Assembly (NCBI GenBank): GCA_963855995.1
Contig: OY979726.1
Span: forward strand, 3,749,501 to 3,813,500
DNA from: Muricea muricata
Taxonomy: Eukaryota; Cnidaria; Anthozoa; Malacalcyonacea; Plexauridae
Reading direction: 5' to 3'
DNA length: 64,000 bases
Below are positions 26,412 through 36,521 of this stretch, piece after piece. Position 1 is the stretch's first letter, and every line of letters starts with the position of its first letter. The notes beneath the pieces are model-generated. The model saw only the letters and a list, made by a program, of their open reading frames with translations, ran no database searches and was not told the DNA's origin. The position numbers and the translations under genes were made by a program.

Positions 26412-26917
26412 TTTTTTTGTTAAAACCTAGTAAAAAGGTTACAGGCGTGACATAGAACGTAGTAGAAAATATAATGATACACCACCTATGTTTTTGTGTG
26501 ATTTTGACTGCAGCTACTGACCTTGAAACGAAAGCTGAACTGATGAACGAAATGGAAACGACAAATTAAAATCAACGAAGACTCATATCCAGTCAACCAT
26601 CATCAAGTAAAATAAGGAAAAAATCAATGTTATAAAATATTTCAAAATATTTAGAAAATAAATGAAAATTTGATTGTAAATGACTTTGACAAACCGTAAA
26701 TTATAATAGTATTTGCCTCTTGGTATCTTTTAAAGGAGACAGCTAGTGATTAACCTCTTTGGTGGATATTAATTCTTGTTCTGTCAATAGTTGATGGTTG
26801 GTGTATTCACTTTTTGCTGTACGTACCTATACATAGTACTTTTTATATTTAGTATACTTACCTCTAGTAACTATACTAAGGATAGTTAGTGTGAATATCA
26901 GTTAGTGCGCATCTATC

Positions 26918-26981
26918 TGGCTCCAGGAATTGAACCTGGAAACCTAATTAGGTCCACTCTAATTAGGTACCCTCCAGGGCC
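26918..26981 (-). repeat. tRNA-T-arm-like terminal motif, copy d
   Basis: Same motif, followed outward by GGCGTAACATAACAAAACAT and a GTAGAAAAT end, as on the left side of the long palindrome. It marks the end of another, partial element of the family. Confidence 0.75.
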
Positions 26982-27195
26982 TTTTTTAAATAACTTTGTA
27001 GTAATATGGCCACAGGCGTAACATAACAAAACATATAGTACGTAGAAAATCACCAACTTGACTACTAAATTCCCGTCAAAGGGGCTATCGTAAGTAACTG
27101 TAGGTACCTCTGTATTGTACTTGTTTATATTTAGTACACTTACCAATATGTACCAAAAACAGTTATTGTATATCACGTTAGTTCACATCTTTTCG

Positions 27196-27260
27196 TCTCC
27201 ATGAATTGAACCTGTAAACCTAGATAGGTCCACTCTAATTAGGTCCCCTGCAGGGGCAGG
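27196..27260 (-). repeat. tRNA-T-arm-like terminal motif, copy e (degenerate)
   Basis: The GGTTCAATTC core, hairpin half and flanking T-run are retained with several substitutions. A further degenerate copy lies at 22582-22607, beside foldback copy 1. Confidence 0.65.
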
Positions 27261-27589
27261 CTTTTTTTGTTAAAACTTAGCAGTAAGATAACGAGAAAAT
27301 AAAATCAAAAAAAAAATTTCACTCAATCTTTGGATCGTTATGGCTTTGGTTAAGTCTCGTTTTATCGTGCTGTTTGTTTTCATCTGGTTAGCATTCTCTC
27401 TTCATAAAACATCACGCCGGTCCAATAGATAACAAGCTAACTCATATGCAGTCAACCATCATAAAAATGATAAAATAAGAAGAAAATTAAACATAATTAT
27501 GTATTTACTAGCATATTAGACTATACAGTTGGCGCATATGGTTACTGCACTGTTCAGTTATAAGTTAACCTTCCCATTTAACAACTAGA

Positions 27590-27690
27590 TTACGAGCTCG
27601 AGATTTCTATGCGGTGATAGTTCATGAGGGCGAAGCCCGAATCAACTATCACCGCATAGAAATCGAGAGCGAGTAATCTAATTGTTTTAG
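27590..27690. repeat. Long hairpin
   Basis: AGATTTCTATGCGGTGATAG at 27600 pairs with CTATCACCGCATAGAAATC at 27645, with flanking ACTAGATTACGAG/CGAGTAATCTAATT also pairing. A shorter hairpin, CGCTATCTATCG..GATAGATAGCG, follows at about 27790-27820. Confidence 0.75.
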
Positions 27691-28139
27691 TAGAATCAGA
27701 GGTCAAACATGGAATATTCAACAAAAAATTTGATTTTTAAGCAATTTTTTTAAAAGAAATCTCTATAGGAAGATGAATGTTTCGCTACTCGCTATCTATC
27801 GAGGAATAGATAGCGAGTAAAGTAACCAATCAAATTACAGCATTTGCAATAGTATACTAGTATGATTTTACTAAATTGCACTAGATGTACGACACCCTTT
27901 CTGCGCAGTTATGTTAGAGTGGTGGCAGCGCTTGGCTACGCTGTCCATGTACTTGAATTCCTCTATCATTTGTGATATTTCGGGACCTGTAATCGACCTG
28001 ACCGGTAGTTATACATCAGACATACACCTTGATTGGGCCCTTAAGTTCCTGCTACACATATCATTTTGTCTGATCCATTTTTATCAGTTTCTATCAGTGA
28101 AGAATTTGAAAATCTTACCTTAACTAACTTTAGGATAGA

Positions 28140-30170
28140 AGTTCATTGGGACGAGATGAACATTATGCAAGCACAATTACCCTGCAGAGAAGAATTAAGG
28201 TCACATGAAGATAAATGTCTTAACACATGATAGATGCCAGATTTTCATGAACTTATATTCTTAGTTATAGAGGGGCAAAACTGTGGAACAGCCTCTCAGA
28301 TGATATACGAAGTAAACAATCACTTGTTGCCTTTAAAACCAGCATTCGTGCACCTGGCCAATTTCTTAAAATTATTTAATCTATTTACATATTTCATGTG
28401 AGTTCAAAATTTCTATTTATGAGTAATTCCAAATATTCCATGTAGTAACGTACTGTCTGTATGTCGTAATTGCTTAATATTTTTGATATATGTACATTGC
28501 GACTCACGATATTACTTGTATGAGATATTTATGCCGTACGTATTCAAAATGAGCATTGCTATTCATTAAAACTTACGAACATCAAAACAAAGCTGTTAGA
28601 AGATCTTTACGATGTTGATATTTGATGTTAGTCACATGACTGAAAATATATGGCGCTGTTCCATATTTCAGGCGGACCACGCTATTAGTTTTAAAAATAT
28701 GATAACACGATAAGACGTCGTTTTTAACTTAATTGGAAGTGGAAAAGACATTCTTTAACCAAAAACAGCATAGGTAACAACAAGAGAATGTTTTAGTTAG
28801 AAAATAAACGAACTTGGTGCCATAGTTAAAGGATTTTTCAAAGAATACGTGGAACGGAAGAAAAGTGGGATTCTGGACTTCTAAAATGGATAAGAATGGG
28901 AGGTATTAGGCGTTTGAAGAAGAACTGTACGTAAATTGTCATGATCAACGTCTATCAACATTTTGAGAAAGTTTGCTTTGCCATATATCTTCAAAACTAG
29001 CAATGATGGATTCCTGGTAAGCAATAATAATTCTAAAAGTACCTCCACTGGTGTCGTGGGATAAACGTTTGGAACTGGATTGAGGCAAAAAAGTGCTTGA
29101 GAGCACAACAAATCGAGACAGACAAGACAGACAAGTCGAGATCAACATGATAATGCCCTAACGCTGGAAAAGGAACTTCTGATGAAAGGTTTTAGGTACC
29201 TGCCAAAGAAGTGGTAGAACGATCATTTAGATCCGTATTATTAGCAACCAACATGTCTTCATATGTGCCTAAATGTGCAAAAGAAACCTCTAATCCCTAT
29301 TTCCGCTGTTGCCAACAAAACTCGTTTATTTTACCACTTTTTTGTTGACTCCTTAGCCTCGCCTGTCGCATACCATCATTGAATATCAATAATCTAACCC
29401 ATGCATGCATTTTCCAAGCTTTATCATGCTGATTTCGTCTGCCCATCGAAAGGACAAACTTCCGTTGTGCTGTCAAGCTTTTTGTGCCTCAATCCAGTTC
29501 CAAACGTTTATTCCACGACACCAGTGGAGGTACTTTTAGAATTATTATTGCTTACCAGGAATCCATCATTGCTAGTTTTGAAGATATATGGCAAAGCAAA
29601 CTTTCTCAAAATGTTGATAGACGTTGATCATGACAATTTACGAACAGTTCTTCTCCAAACGCCTAATACCTCCCATTCTTATCCATTTTAGAAGTCCAGA
29701 ATCCCACTTTTCTTCCGTTCCACATATTCTTTGAAAAATCCTTTAACTATGACACCAAGTTCGTTTATTTTCTAACTAAAACATTCTCTTGTTGTCACCT
29801 ATGCTGTTTTTGGTTAAAGAATGTCGTTTCCACTTCCAATTAAGTTAAAAACGACGTCTTATCGTGTTACCACATTTTTGAAACTAATAGCGTGGTCCGC
29901 CTGAAATATGGAACAGCGCCATGTATTTTCATTCATGTGACTAACATCAAATATCGACATCGTAAAGATCTTCCCACAACTTTGTTTTGATGTTCGTAAG
30001 TTTTAATGAATAGCAATGCTCATTTTGAATACGTACGGCATAAAACTAATATCGTGGGTCGCAGTGTATGTAATATGATTTTTAAACTACGCCCCTCTTG
30101 GAAATCAGCTCTTGCTGAAGGGGTCAGCGTATTAAAATAAAATTTTTACCTACCTACCTACCTATATCGG
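28140..30170 (+). mobile_element. CR1/L2-like non-LTR retrotransposon 3' end, split by foldback copy 2
   Basis: At 28268-28376 the plus strand encodes YRGAKLWNSLSDDIR and KTSIRAPGQFLK, the C-terminal end typical of CR1/L2/Jockey-group reverse transcriptase ORFs. After the foldback insertion, 30067-30170 holds the 3' UTR end with GCTCTTGCTGAAGGGG and a TACC-repeat tail (30150-30166). The 5' part is truncated or degenerate before 28140. Confidence 0.75.
28495..30066. mobile_element. Foldback element copy 2, opposite orientation to copy 1
   Basis: The arms match copy 1 and the spacer (~29100-29460) is the reverse complement of the copy 1 spacer, so the two copies lie in opposite orientation. 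TATGTA at 28489-28494 is repeated at 30067-30072, which is compatible with a TA target duplication extended by chance or with a 6-bp duplication. The element splits a non-LTR 3' end (28140-28494 and 30067-30170), so it inserted after that retrotransposon. Confidence 0.85.
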
Positions 30171-31899
30171 GAAGTGAATGGCAAAGTTCCTTACACCTTT
30201 CCCTCCAAGAATTGTCACAAAACCTGATGACACTGGCATCAACGCATTAATGCAAAAGTCCAATGGTTGCATAGACCAATTTTGTTATTTTCAGTTAAAA
30301 CATTTGATACCTGGTTGCATAAGTCTGTCACTGAACAAAGTGTTTGCAATACGTCAGAATGAAAACGTGTTCCAGCGGAGGGCTACCGAAGTCCAAATAA
30401 ACATGAATCAAGCAGCTCCGATGAAAATATGTCATCTGAACTAGAGGTGATCAATATTATCTATCAATAACATACATATATCTTATAGAATTATTAGAAA
30501 TCAAACCTTGCACTGCATCAAGCATTTCTTCATCTCTATCAGAATGACTATCACAATCGGCGCAATCGCTCTATTCATCTCCATCATTGCCAAGTCCACC
30601 CATCTTCTCTGCATCCTTTTACTGTATTCATCTTGTGCAATATTTTCCCTGGAACTTGTGAGCTTCGTCCAAAGTTATGATTCACTCCTTTTGGGAAGAC
30701 ATAACGCTCTAAAGAATTAATTAAATAGGTATTTCTGCCCACATTAAAGTTAATTACAGCAGGATGACAGGTCTATAAGATCAGTTCTAAAGTTTTTCGT
30801 AGAGGTCTAATGAGAATCATCTCTTGTTGATCCAGTGTAACCACAAGAGAAAACCTAAACTAAACCATCTTTGGTTATACTGGTAGCGCTGTCAGCTCTA
30901 CACTGTTTTTCCTAGAGGTCCAGTAAGGATAACCTATTTTCCAGTACAACTACAAGAGCAAACCTAATCTAAACGAATTTTATTAAAATTAAGTAACTCC
31001 ACCAGTTCTAAACTCTTCATCTCTTATTGATCTAATAATACTACCCAATGAGGACCCTAAACTAAACTAAAGTACCGACACAGTTTGCACAGCTCAGCAG
31101 TGCATCACAATACACGACACACATGCCACAATCTGCTACACACGTCTGCCGTCAGACTGTAGCGTGTGTGTTATATGTACAACAAGTCTGCTACTAGTTG
31201 TCAACAGGCTTGATGCATGTTGGTGATCAAAATTGTTTGTCCCCAAAGCTTGATACAAGGTTGCAAATATCACGTTAGATTTTCACAGACTTCTTGAAAG
31301 ACTACCATAATCACAATTGATAGTGAATTTACCACAGGGTTAACACCGAGGTTAGGCTGTTTGTCGATTAACCGAAAAAACCCTGATTTTTTAAAAAAAT
31401 CGATTCAATCAATTTTTCTACAGACAAAACACCGAAAAAACGAAACACCGGAGAAAATCAGAAAAATTTCCGAAACTCACGAGTATCGACACAAAATGGA
31501 GTAAATTAATGCCCGAAAATGCAAAATTGTGCAATTAATTTGTCTCGAAGAATACCTTGTGAAAAAGTTTTATATCTTTAAATTTTAACATGAGACAATA
31601 ACGAACATCAGCAACGCTGAATGTACTGCAAAAGACACGGTGTAAAACAGTTGTGAATTTTTCAGTTTAAGCTTTATGGAGAAAACTTTGAACTTTAAAA
31701 GATCACACAAATGATGCAACCTGTAATCTGTTTTCGAAACATTTAAAAAGATTTTTATCGCGTGTGAAGAAAAAGTCTTTGGTTCTTTCGATTCTTTCAT
31801 ATGGCTTTCAGTTTATGGTTTTTACTCTGTACAACCCAACCCTAGTGCACACCCCTGCAGGTAAGGTGAACATGTGTGGAAGGGGGCAGGGCTAATTAG
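30171..31899. other. Intergenic between the foldback cluster and the gypsy element
   Basis: AT-rich. The minus strand at 30480-30610 has an acidic stretch (CADCDSHSDRDEEMLDAV) ending in a possible donor, but an upstream stop and no partner exon, so no gene is called. Confidence 0.45.
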
Positions 31900-32139
31900 T
31901 ACCATATTTAACCAACTTATGTTACGGAATTTACACCAACAGCTCAATGAGGCCAATGTTCAGATTCTTCTTTTACTGTCATTAGCAAGGTTGTAACATT
32001 TCTATATTGGTAGATTGACATTACAGGAAAGGACGCGCCCTCTTGTGTAGACATAAGCGTTGTATTTTGGTTTTCTAAAAGAAAATATACATTCACTCTA
32101 TGATCTACACAATAGTGCTCGCTGTATATTACATGATGA

Positions 32140-32385
32140 CAGATTGTCAGGATAAAACGAGAAACATGGAAAATATGAAGTCAAAATTAGGGTCCTCTAA
32201 ATACGGAGAGGGATGTAGCAGAAAACTGGAGAAAATGGTAACAACGCTGGAATCTAGCAAGAAAGACAAAGCGACTCAATGTGCAATTTTTCTACACACA
32301 ATCGGAGAGGGAGCATTAGACCTAAACGACACTTTCACCTTTAACGGGACCAAACGAGATAAGATCGCTTATTCAGAAATTCAAG
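32140..32385 (+). pseudogene. gag-like fragment of the gypsy element
   Basis: The open frame includes KDKATQCAIFLHTIG and ALDLNDTFTFNG, which resemble the capsid region of Mag-type gypsy gag proteins. It begins without an obvious element-specific start and is followed within about 15 nt by sequence from far downstream in pol, so most of gag, protease and reverse transcriptase are missing. Confidence 0.55.
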
Positions 32386-32999
32386 GGCACAAAACAAAGG
32401 AGCAAGCAAGATTTACGAGATCTTTTAGGAATGGTTGATTACCTGTCACAGTACATCCCCAAAATCCCCAACATGTCGGAAATCACAGCACCATTGCGTA
32501 GCCTTCTCAAGGACGACGTACAATGGTCCTGGTACGAGGAATACAGGAAATCACTTAAAAGAATCCCAGCAAGTTCTCACGAGCAACACAGTTCTGGAGT
32601 TCTACGACATCAACAAGCCTGTTATTCTGCACGTTGATGCGTCACAGGGTGGTTTGGTGCATGTTTAGTTCAGGAAGGACACCCAAGAACGCTTCAACCG
32701 ATTCATTTATGGAAAACAAGTTATAGTAAAAAGCGACCACACGCCGTTGGAAATCATCATAGCAAAACCACTATCACAAGTACCCTCCACCAATTCAGCA
32801 TCTCCTCATCAGTAATGGTAAATCAACCAATGGTAAAATATGTTCCTGGTCAATTCCTATTCATCGCAGACGCGTTGTATACAGCATAACAGTAAAAGGA
32901 GAACTGCAGGAGCTCAATAAAGATATTGAAGTCATGGTACACAGCATGGTTACAGAAATATCAGCATCGCCTGAGAAAATCGAAGAGCTTGAGAAAGAA

Positions 33000-33770
33000 A
33001 GATGAAACGTTATCACAGCTAAAGAAGCAGATGATTAAAGGTTGGTCTAACCTAAAGGATTAAGTTCCACCGAACATTGCCATCTACAGGAACATTTGTC
33101 ACGAGTTGAGAGAAGGAGAAGGTCTAATCTTCAAAGATCACCAGTCAGTCATATCTACAGCAACGAGACGCGATATGCTCAACCTAGTCCCCGAAATTCA
33201 TCTAAAGATAGAGAAATGCAAATCACGAGCGAGGGTAATTTTCTTTTTGACTGGAATGTCAAAAGATATCTACAAAAAAGTATCGAAGTGTGCCCTACTT
33301 GCGTGACAAACCAAATGAAAAATCAGAAGGAACCAATGATAGCACACCAAATACCTGATCGGCTATGGCAGAAGCTAGGAACCGATTTGTGTTGACTCTA
33401 GTGGACCAATATTTTAAGTTCATCCAGACAGCTCTTCTTCCAAACTCCAGATGGAGTTGGTATCCAACAACATGACTTTCAATACTAAAGAGTTCAACAA
33501 ATTCGCCAAAGAATGGGGCTTCAGACAAACAACATCAAGCCCAACCTATACCCAATCAAATGGCATGAGCGAGAAAGCGGTACAAACCGTAAAACGGAAG
33601 AAAGACGATGACTAATATTTTGGTGAGATGGAGTACCGTAACGCACCTGTTACCGAAATGACATACTCCCCATCGCAACTACAGACGAGTCCCAAGAACG
33701 AAGATATCAATAGAAAAAGAATTGCTTCTGTGTGCAGTGGCAAGCGAAGCAAAGCAGCAAGTTGCGCAGT
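33000..33770 (+). pseudogene. gypsy integrase fragment, first copy
   Basis: The zinc-binding region shows CKSRARVIFF, a WxGMSxDI-like stretch and KVSKCALLA. It is followed by KEPMIAHQIPDRLWQKLG and then core pieces with the NGMSEKAVQTVK signature. Several stops and frame changes interrupt it. Confidence 0.75.
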
Positions 33771-33954
33771 TAATGCACCAATCATTAGGCAAATATCATG
33801 AGACAATTAATAAACCACTGTGACACATACACAATGTTGTGGGAGAAGGGTTGATAGGGAGAAATGCTCCGACTCTTATAAAAAAATTGGTCAAAAATGC
33901 CTCCCCCACAGACTCATTATTTTAGGATTATGATGATGATATAGTTGTGTCCTC

Positions 33955-34185
33955 AGGGGGTAATGGCTACCCCGTGTTGGACTTTGCCCAAGGGGTAGTA
34001 GCTCCCCAAGATGGGCACTCTCAATGTCCAAGGGGTAGTAGATCCCCGTGATGGTCATTGTTAATATAAATGTCCAAGGGGTAGTAGATCCCCGTGATGG
34101 GCATTGTTTACTTTAATGTCCAAGGGGTAGTAGATCCTCGTGATGGGCATTGTTTACTTTAAACATGCAAGGGGAAGTGAATCCC
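33955..34185. repeat. Tandem repeat of about 55 bp in the DIRS-like 3' region
   Basis: The core CAAGGGGTAGTAG followed by TCCCCGTGATGGGCATTG recurs about five times from 33988 to 34185, with spacers of variable length and an AT-rich linker. Its place downstream of the recombinase ORF suggests part of the terminal or internal complementary repeat region of the element. Confidence 0.8.
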
Positions 34186-34230
34186 CATAATTAATTACAA
34201 TAAATATATATAATACATTGTTTTATGTGA

Positions 34231-34304
34231 GTCTATGGGGTAGAGGGTGACTTTTGGGAGCACTCCATCCCCACAAATGCGCAGCATGCGCATTCCCCAT
34301 AGAC
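34231..34304. repeat. Hairpin in the DIRS-like 3' region
   Basis: GTCTATGGGG at 34231-34240 pairs with CCCCATAGAC at 34295-34304. An inner palindrome, AATGCGC-AGCAT-GCGCATT, lies at 34276-34294. Confidence 0.8.
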
Positions 34305-34349
34305 TAAATCCCTCCCCCTTGTAAGTTGGACCAGTTTTAGTTTTTTGGC

Positions 34350-35411
34350 TTAACTCTTTGCCAATGTGGCGGCAACATTCAGTAGTTTTGATGAAGGAGT
34401 TTGTATATAACGTTCATAGCAATCAGAAGACCAGCGACCCAAAGTTTTAATAAGCCAGGAAGGTAATTTTGCTGCAGCTGCTGTTGTTGCGGCGCCAATG
34501 CGGTAACTATGACCTGCATAGCTTGAGGCATTGAAGCCAGTTTGAGCAAGTAGTTTTCTTGTTTCTAATGTTAGGGCTTGTTTTGTAAGTGGTTTACCCA
34601 CAGCACTTACAAACAGAGGGCCTGCTTGTGGTGGTCGTATGGCTAGATATTGTTTGATCGCTGCAACTGGACATAGAGGTGTGTTTGTTCCCCCAACTAC
34701 TATTGTGTGGCCTACCCGGAAAGGGTCAGTTTTGGATTCTTTTATTTTTATAAACATAGCAGGTGTTGGTTGGATTTCATTAGAAAATGTTACATCTGCT
34801 GGCATCAGGTGGGAGTCGGTATTAAAGTTTGAGTTACATGTTAGCTCTCCAAGCCTCAGAAAGCCAAAAAATGCCAATGTTATTGCAGCCCAAAACATAA
34901 TTGTGTCATAATTTGTTGTGGCAGGTAATGCTAGCATCATGCGGAAAAGTTTCAAATGATGGATTGTTATTGTGGGGCGCATTCTTATGTTATCTCCCTG
35001 TGACCGCTTTATACCTCTGAGAACCATTTGAAGTCGCAACATCTTTTTACAGTCTAATGAAAAGCCATTTCTCAGGTTAAAATGACGAACTGCTGCAAGG
35101 TAGTTTTTGATTGGTGAGTGTTTGATGCTTTTGGCTAGATAGGCTGAAAATTTCATGAGCGTTTCTTCACTTGCTGGTAAAAGGTGTTTTACTCCTTGTG
35201 GTCGATATAAATTGATGAAAGCAATAAATCTCTTTTCGCCAGCACTGTATGTTTGTTTGGTTGAAGCAGCCACAGACAAATTAATATAGTGTTGAACGTC
35301 AGCCTTCAGATTTTCAGCAGAAGGGCTGGAATTTTGTGTGGAATAGCGTCTGCTTGAGGTGCTAGGAGCCGGAATCTTTGAGACTGGAAACGAGAAAGGG
35401 AATCGGCAATT
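34350..35411 (-). CDS. DIRS-like tyrosine recombinase ORF
   Basis: The minus-strand frame is open from 35411 to the stop at 34350. Residues are numbered from the leucine (TTG) codon at 35279. It carries the tyrosine-recombinase signature: Arg142 in FFGFLRLGELT, His257 and Arg260 in GHSYRIGAA, Trp283 in place of the second His, and Tyr291 in SSDCYERYIQ. Tyrosine recombinase replaces the usual DDE integrase in DIRS/Ngaro/PAT retroelements, which integrate without target duplication. The frame overlaps the end of the RNase H frame by about 105 nt, in the -1 register, and has no ATG until about codon 42. It would therefore need frameshifting or another expression mechanism, as reported for overlapping DIRS frames. 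No stop codon interrupts the catalytic core. Confidence 0.9.
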   Translation of the reverse strand, partial: NCRFPFSFPVSKIPAPSTSSRRYSTQNSSPSAENLKADVQHYINLSVAASTKQTYSAGEKRFIAFINLYRPQGVKHLLPASEETLMKFSAYLAKSIKHSPIKNYLAAVRHFNLRNGFSLDCKKMLRLQMVLRGIKRSQGDNIRMRPTITIHHLKLFRMMLALPATTNYDTIMFWAAITLAFFGFLRLGELTCNSNFNTDSHLMPADVTFSNEIQPTPAMFIKIKESKTDPFRVGHTIVVGGTNTPLCPVAAIKQYLAIRPPQAGPLFVSAVGKPLTKQALTLETRKLLAQTGFNASSYAGHSYRIGAATTAAAAKLPSWLIKTLGRWSSDCYERYIQTPSSKLLNVAATLAKS

Positions 35412-35784
35412 TCATTATACTTGCCGGGTATGTGTTTTAGCCTAATATATGTATTATGCTTTAATGTTAACAAAGTGAGGTGACGTAATAGATCCATTAC
35501 CCGGGGAGTCCGTGATCGCTTAGAATTAATGACGTTAACAACAGATTCGTTGTCACAATTAAGGATGATTCTTTTTTGTTCAAGAGATTCCCCCCAAATA
35601 TGGCATGCAACCACCATGGCAAACAGTTCTTGCCAGGCTATGCTAATTTCAGGCTGTCCTAGTTGCTGATGGGGTTCCCATTTACCCTGAAACCATTTCC
35701 CCTTGAAGAATCCTCCATAACCTAAGGTTCCCGATGCATCAGTATGCAGGTTGAGGCATGTCGAGTCTTCCTATGCAGAAGACA
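35306..35784 (-). CDS. RNase H domain of the DIRS-like element (5'-truncated)
   Basis: The minus-strand frame from about 35770 begins with LHTDASGTLGYGG, the first catalytic Asp of RNase H. It continues through an E in WQELFAMV, the Asp of LNCDNESVV, and a terminal YNEIADSLSR that holds the last acidic residue. The stop is at 35308-35306. This domain normally follows reverse transcriptase, but sequence homology to the element ends at about 35784, where gypsy integrase sequence starts. The reverse transcriptase is therefore missing. RNase H followed by the YR ORF is the DIRS/Ngaro gene order. Confidence 0.85.
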
Positions 35785-36231
35785 AGATGGAGTTGGTATC
35801 CAACAACATGACTTTCAATACTAAAGAGTTCCCAACCTATGCCCAATCAAATGGCATGAGCGAGAAAGCGGTACAAACCGTAAAACGGAAGAAAGACGAT
35901 GACTGATATTTTGGTGAGATGGAGTACCGTAACGCACCTGTTACCGAAATGACATACTCCCCATCGCAACTACAGACGAGTCCCAAGAACGAAGATATCA
36001 ATATAAAAAGAATTACTTCTGTGTGCAGTGGCAAGCGAAGCAAAGCAGCAAGTTGCGCAGCAACAGAAACAGTAGAAACAAAAACTACGTCAACCAAACC
36101 ATCACCACCTCTCGCCATTGGAGAAAACGTCGAAAACGTGACCTTCTTAAGATCCACATTCCATCAACGTCAACATCATCTCTCAACAGACAGAACCGAG
36201 AATGTAAATGAAAAAGACTAGCGGACCACTA
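35785..36231 (+). pseudogene. gypsy integrase fragment, second copy
   Basis: Positions 35785-36060 repeat 33449-33769 at very high identity, with a 45-bp (15-codon) deletion between GAGTTC and CCAACC. The frame then continues 3' through MEYRNAPVTEMTYSPSQL and a PPLAIGENV stretch, the usual C-terminal end of Mag-type integrase. Confidence 0.75.
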
Positions 36232-36521
36232 TTCAAGAGCAACCCCCCAGGACCCCTAAAATTCTTCAGATGTCAGACAATCACTGGAAAATACCAGGAC
36301 TATGTAATGACAATGGGTTTCATGCAATCTTTTTTTGATATGTGGAACATTTTGTGTTGACAATCGCATGCATAAAAGCATGTATAAATCAAATACTCTA
36401 GAATACTCTAGAGACTAGCCAGGGCATTACTATTCCAACAGCTCATATTACGGTTATAGGTAATTAAAGAACTTCAGGGGACCTGGGAAGATGCAACTAT
36501 ACCTATATTGGTAGACTGACA

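Larger units (their letters stand above)
24540..26480. mobile_element. Long palindromic element with tRNA-like motif near each end
   Basis: Sequence from 24675 to about 25605 reappears inverted from about 25605 to 26411. Examples are TACCTAACAGTAACC near 26235 against its complement near 24845, and GGTAGAGG against CCTCTACC around the centre. Each arm ends in a T-arm-like hairpin motif. Similarity then continues outward through CACGCCTGTAACC and TATATTTTC on both sides. The inner arms are rich in TAGTATAC and ACTCTAGTCTAC short repeats. No coding capacity is visible. Helitron-like or other DNA transposon affinity cannot be decided. Confidence 0.75.
33770..35784 (-). mobile_element. 5'-truncated DIRS-like retroelement inside a gypsy copy
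   Basis: The segment contains RNase H, the tyrosine recombinase ORF and a 3' non-coding part of about 580 bp. The non-coding part has tandem repeats at 33960-34180 and a hairpin at 34231-34304. Flanks on both sides are the same Ty3/gypsy integrase segment (33449-33769 and 35785-36060). The exact ends of the element are inferred from where the two flanks diverge. DIRS versus Ngaro/PAT membership cannot be decided without the missing 5' part and terminal repeats. Confidence 0.7.
31900..36521 (+). mobile_element. Decayed Ty3/gypsy retrotransposon (Mag-like), nested
   Basis: Fragments in order on the plus strand are a gag-like stretch at 32140-32385, the end of reverse transcriptase (LGMVDYLSQY-type) at about 32395-32560, and RNase H (VILHVDAS) at about 32590-32690. 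A spacer and H2C2 integrase region follows at 33000-33400, with integrase core pieces at 33449-33770 and again at 35785-36060. Stops and frameshifts are frequent. The gag-like frame runs almost directly into the post-catalytic part of reverse transcriptase, so protease and the polymerase active site are deleted. A shared TATATTGGTAGAYTGACAT motif near 32003-32021 and 36504-36522 suggests the inner edges of LTR remnants. The outer limits are uncertain. The element cannot be autonomous. Confidence 0.75.

Noticed and set aside
30480..30610. Acidic minus-strand exon resembling a transposase N-terminus
   Set aside because: A stop lies within the stretch and no partner exon or terminal repeats were found.
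33955..34185. Regular repeats considered as a CRISPR array
   Set aside because: Spacers are similar to each other, unit length varies, and the sequence is part of a eukaryotic retroelement.
34639..34911. 90-codon plus-strand frame
   Set aside because: Antisense shadow of the DIRS-like recombinase.
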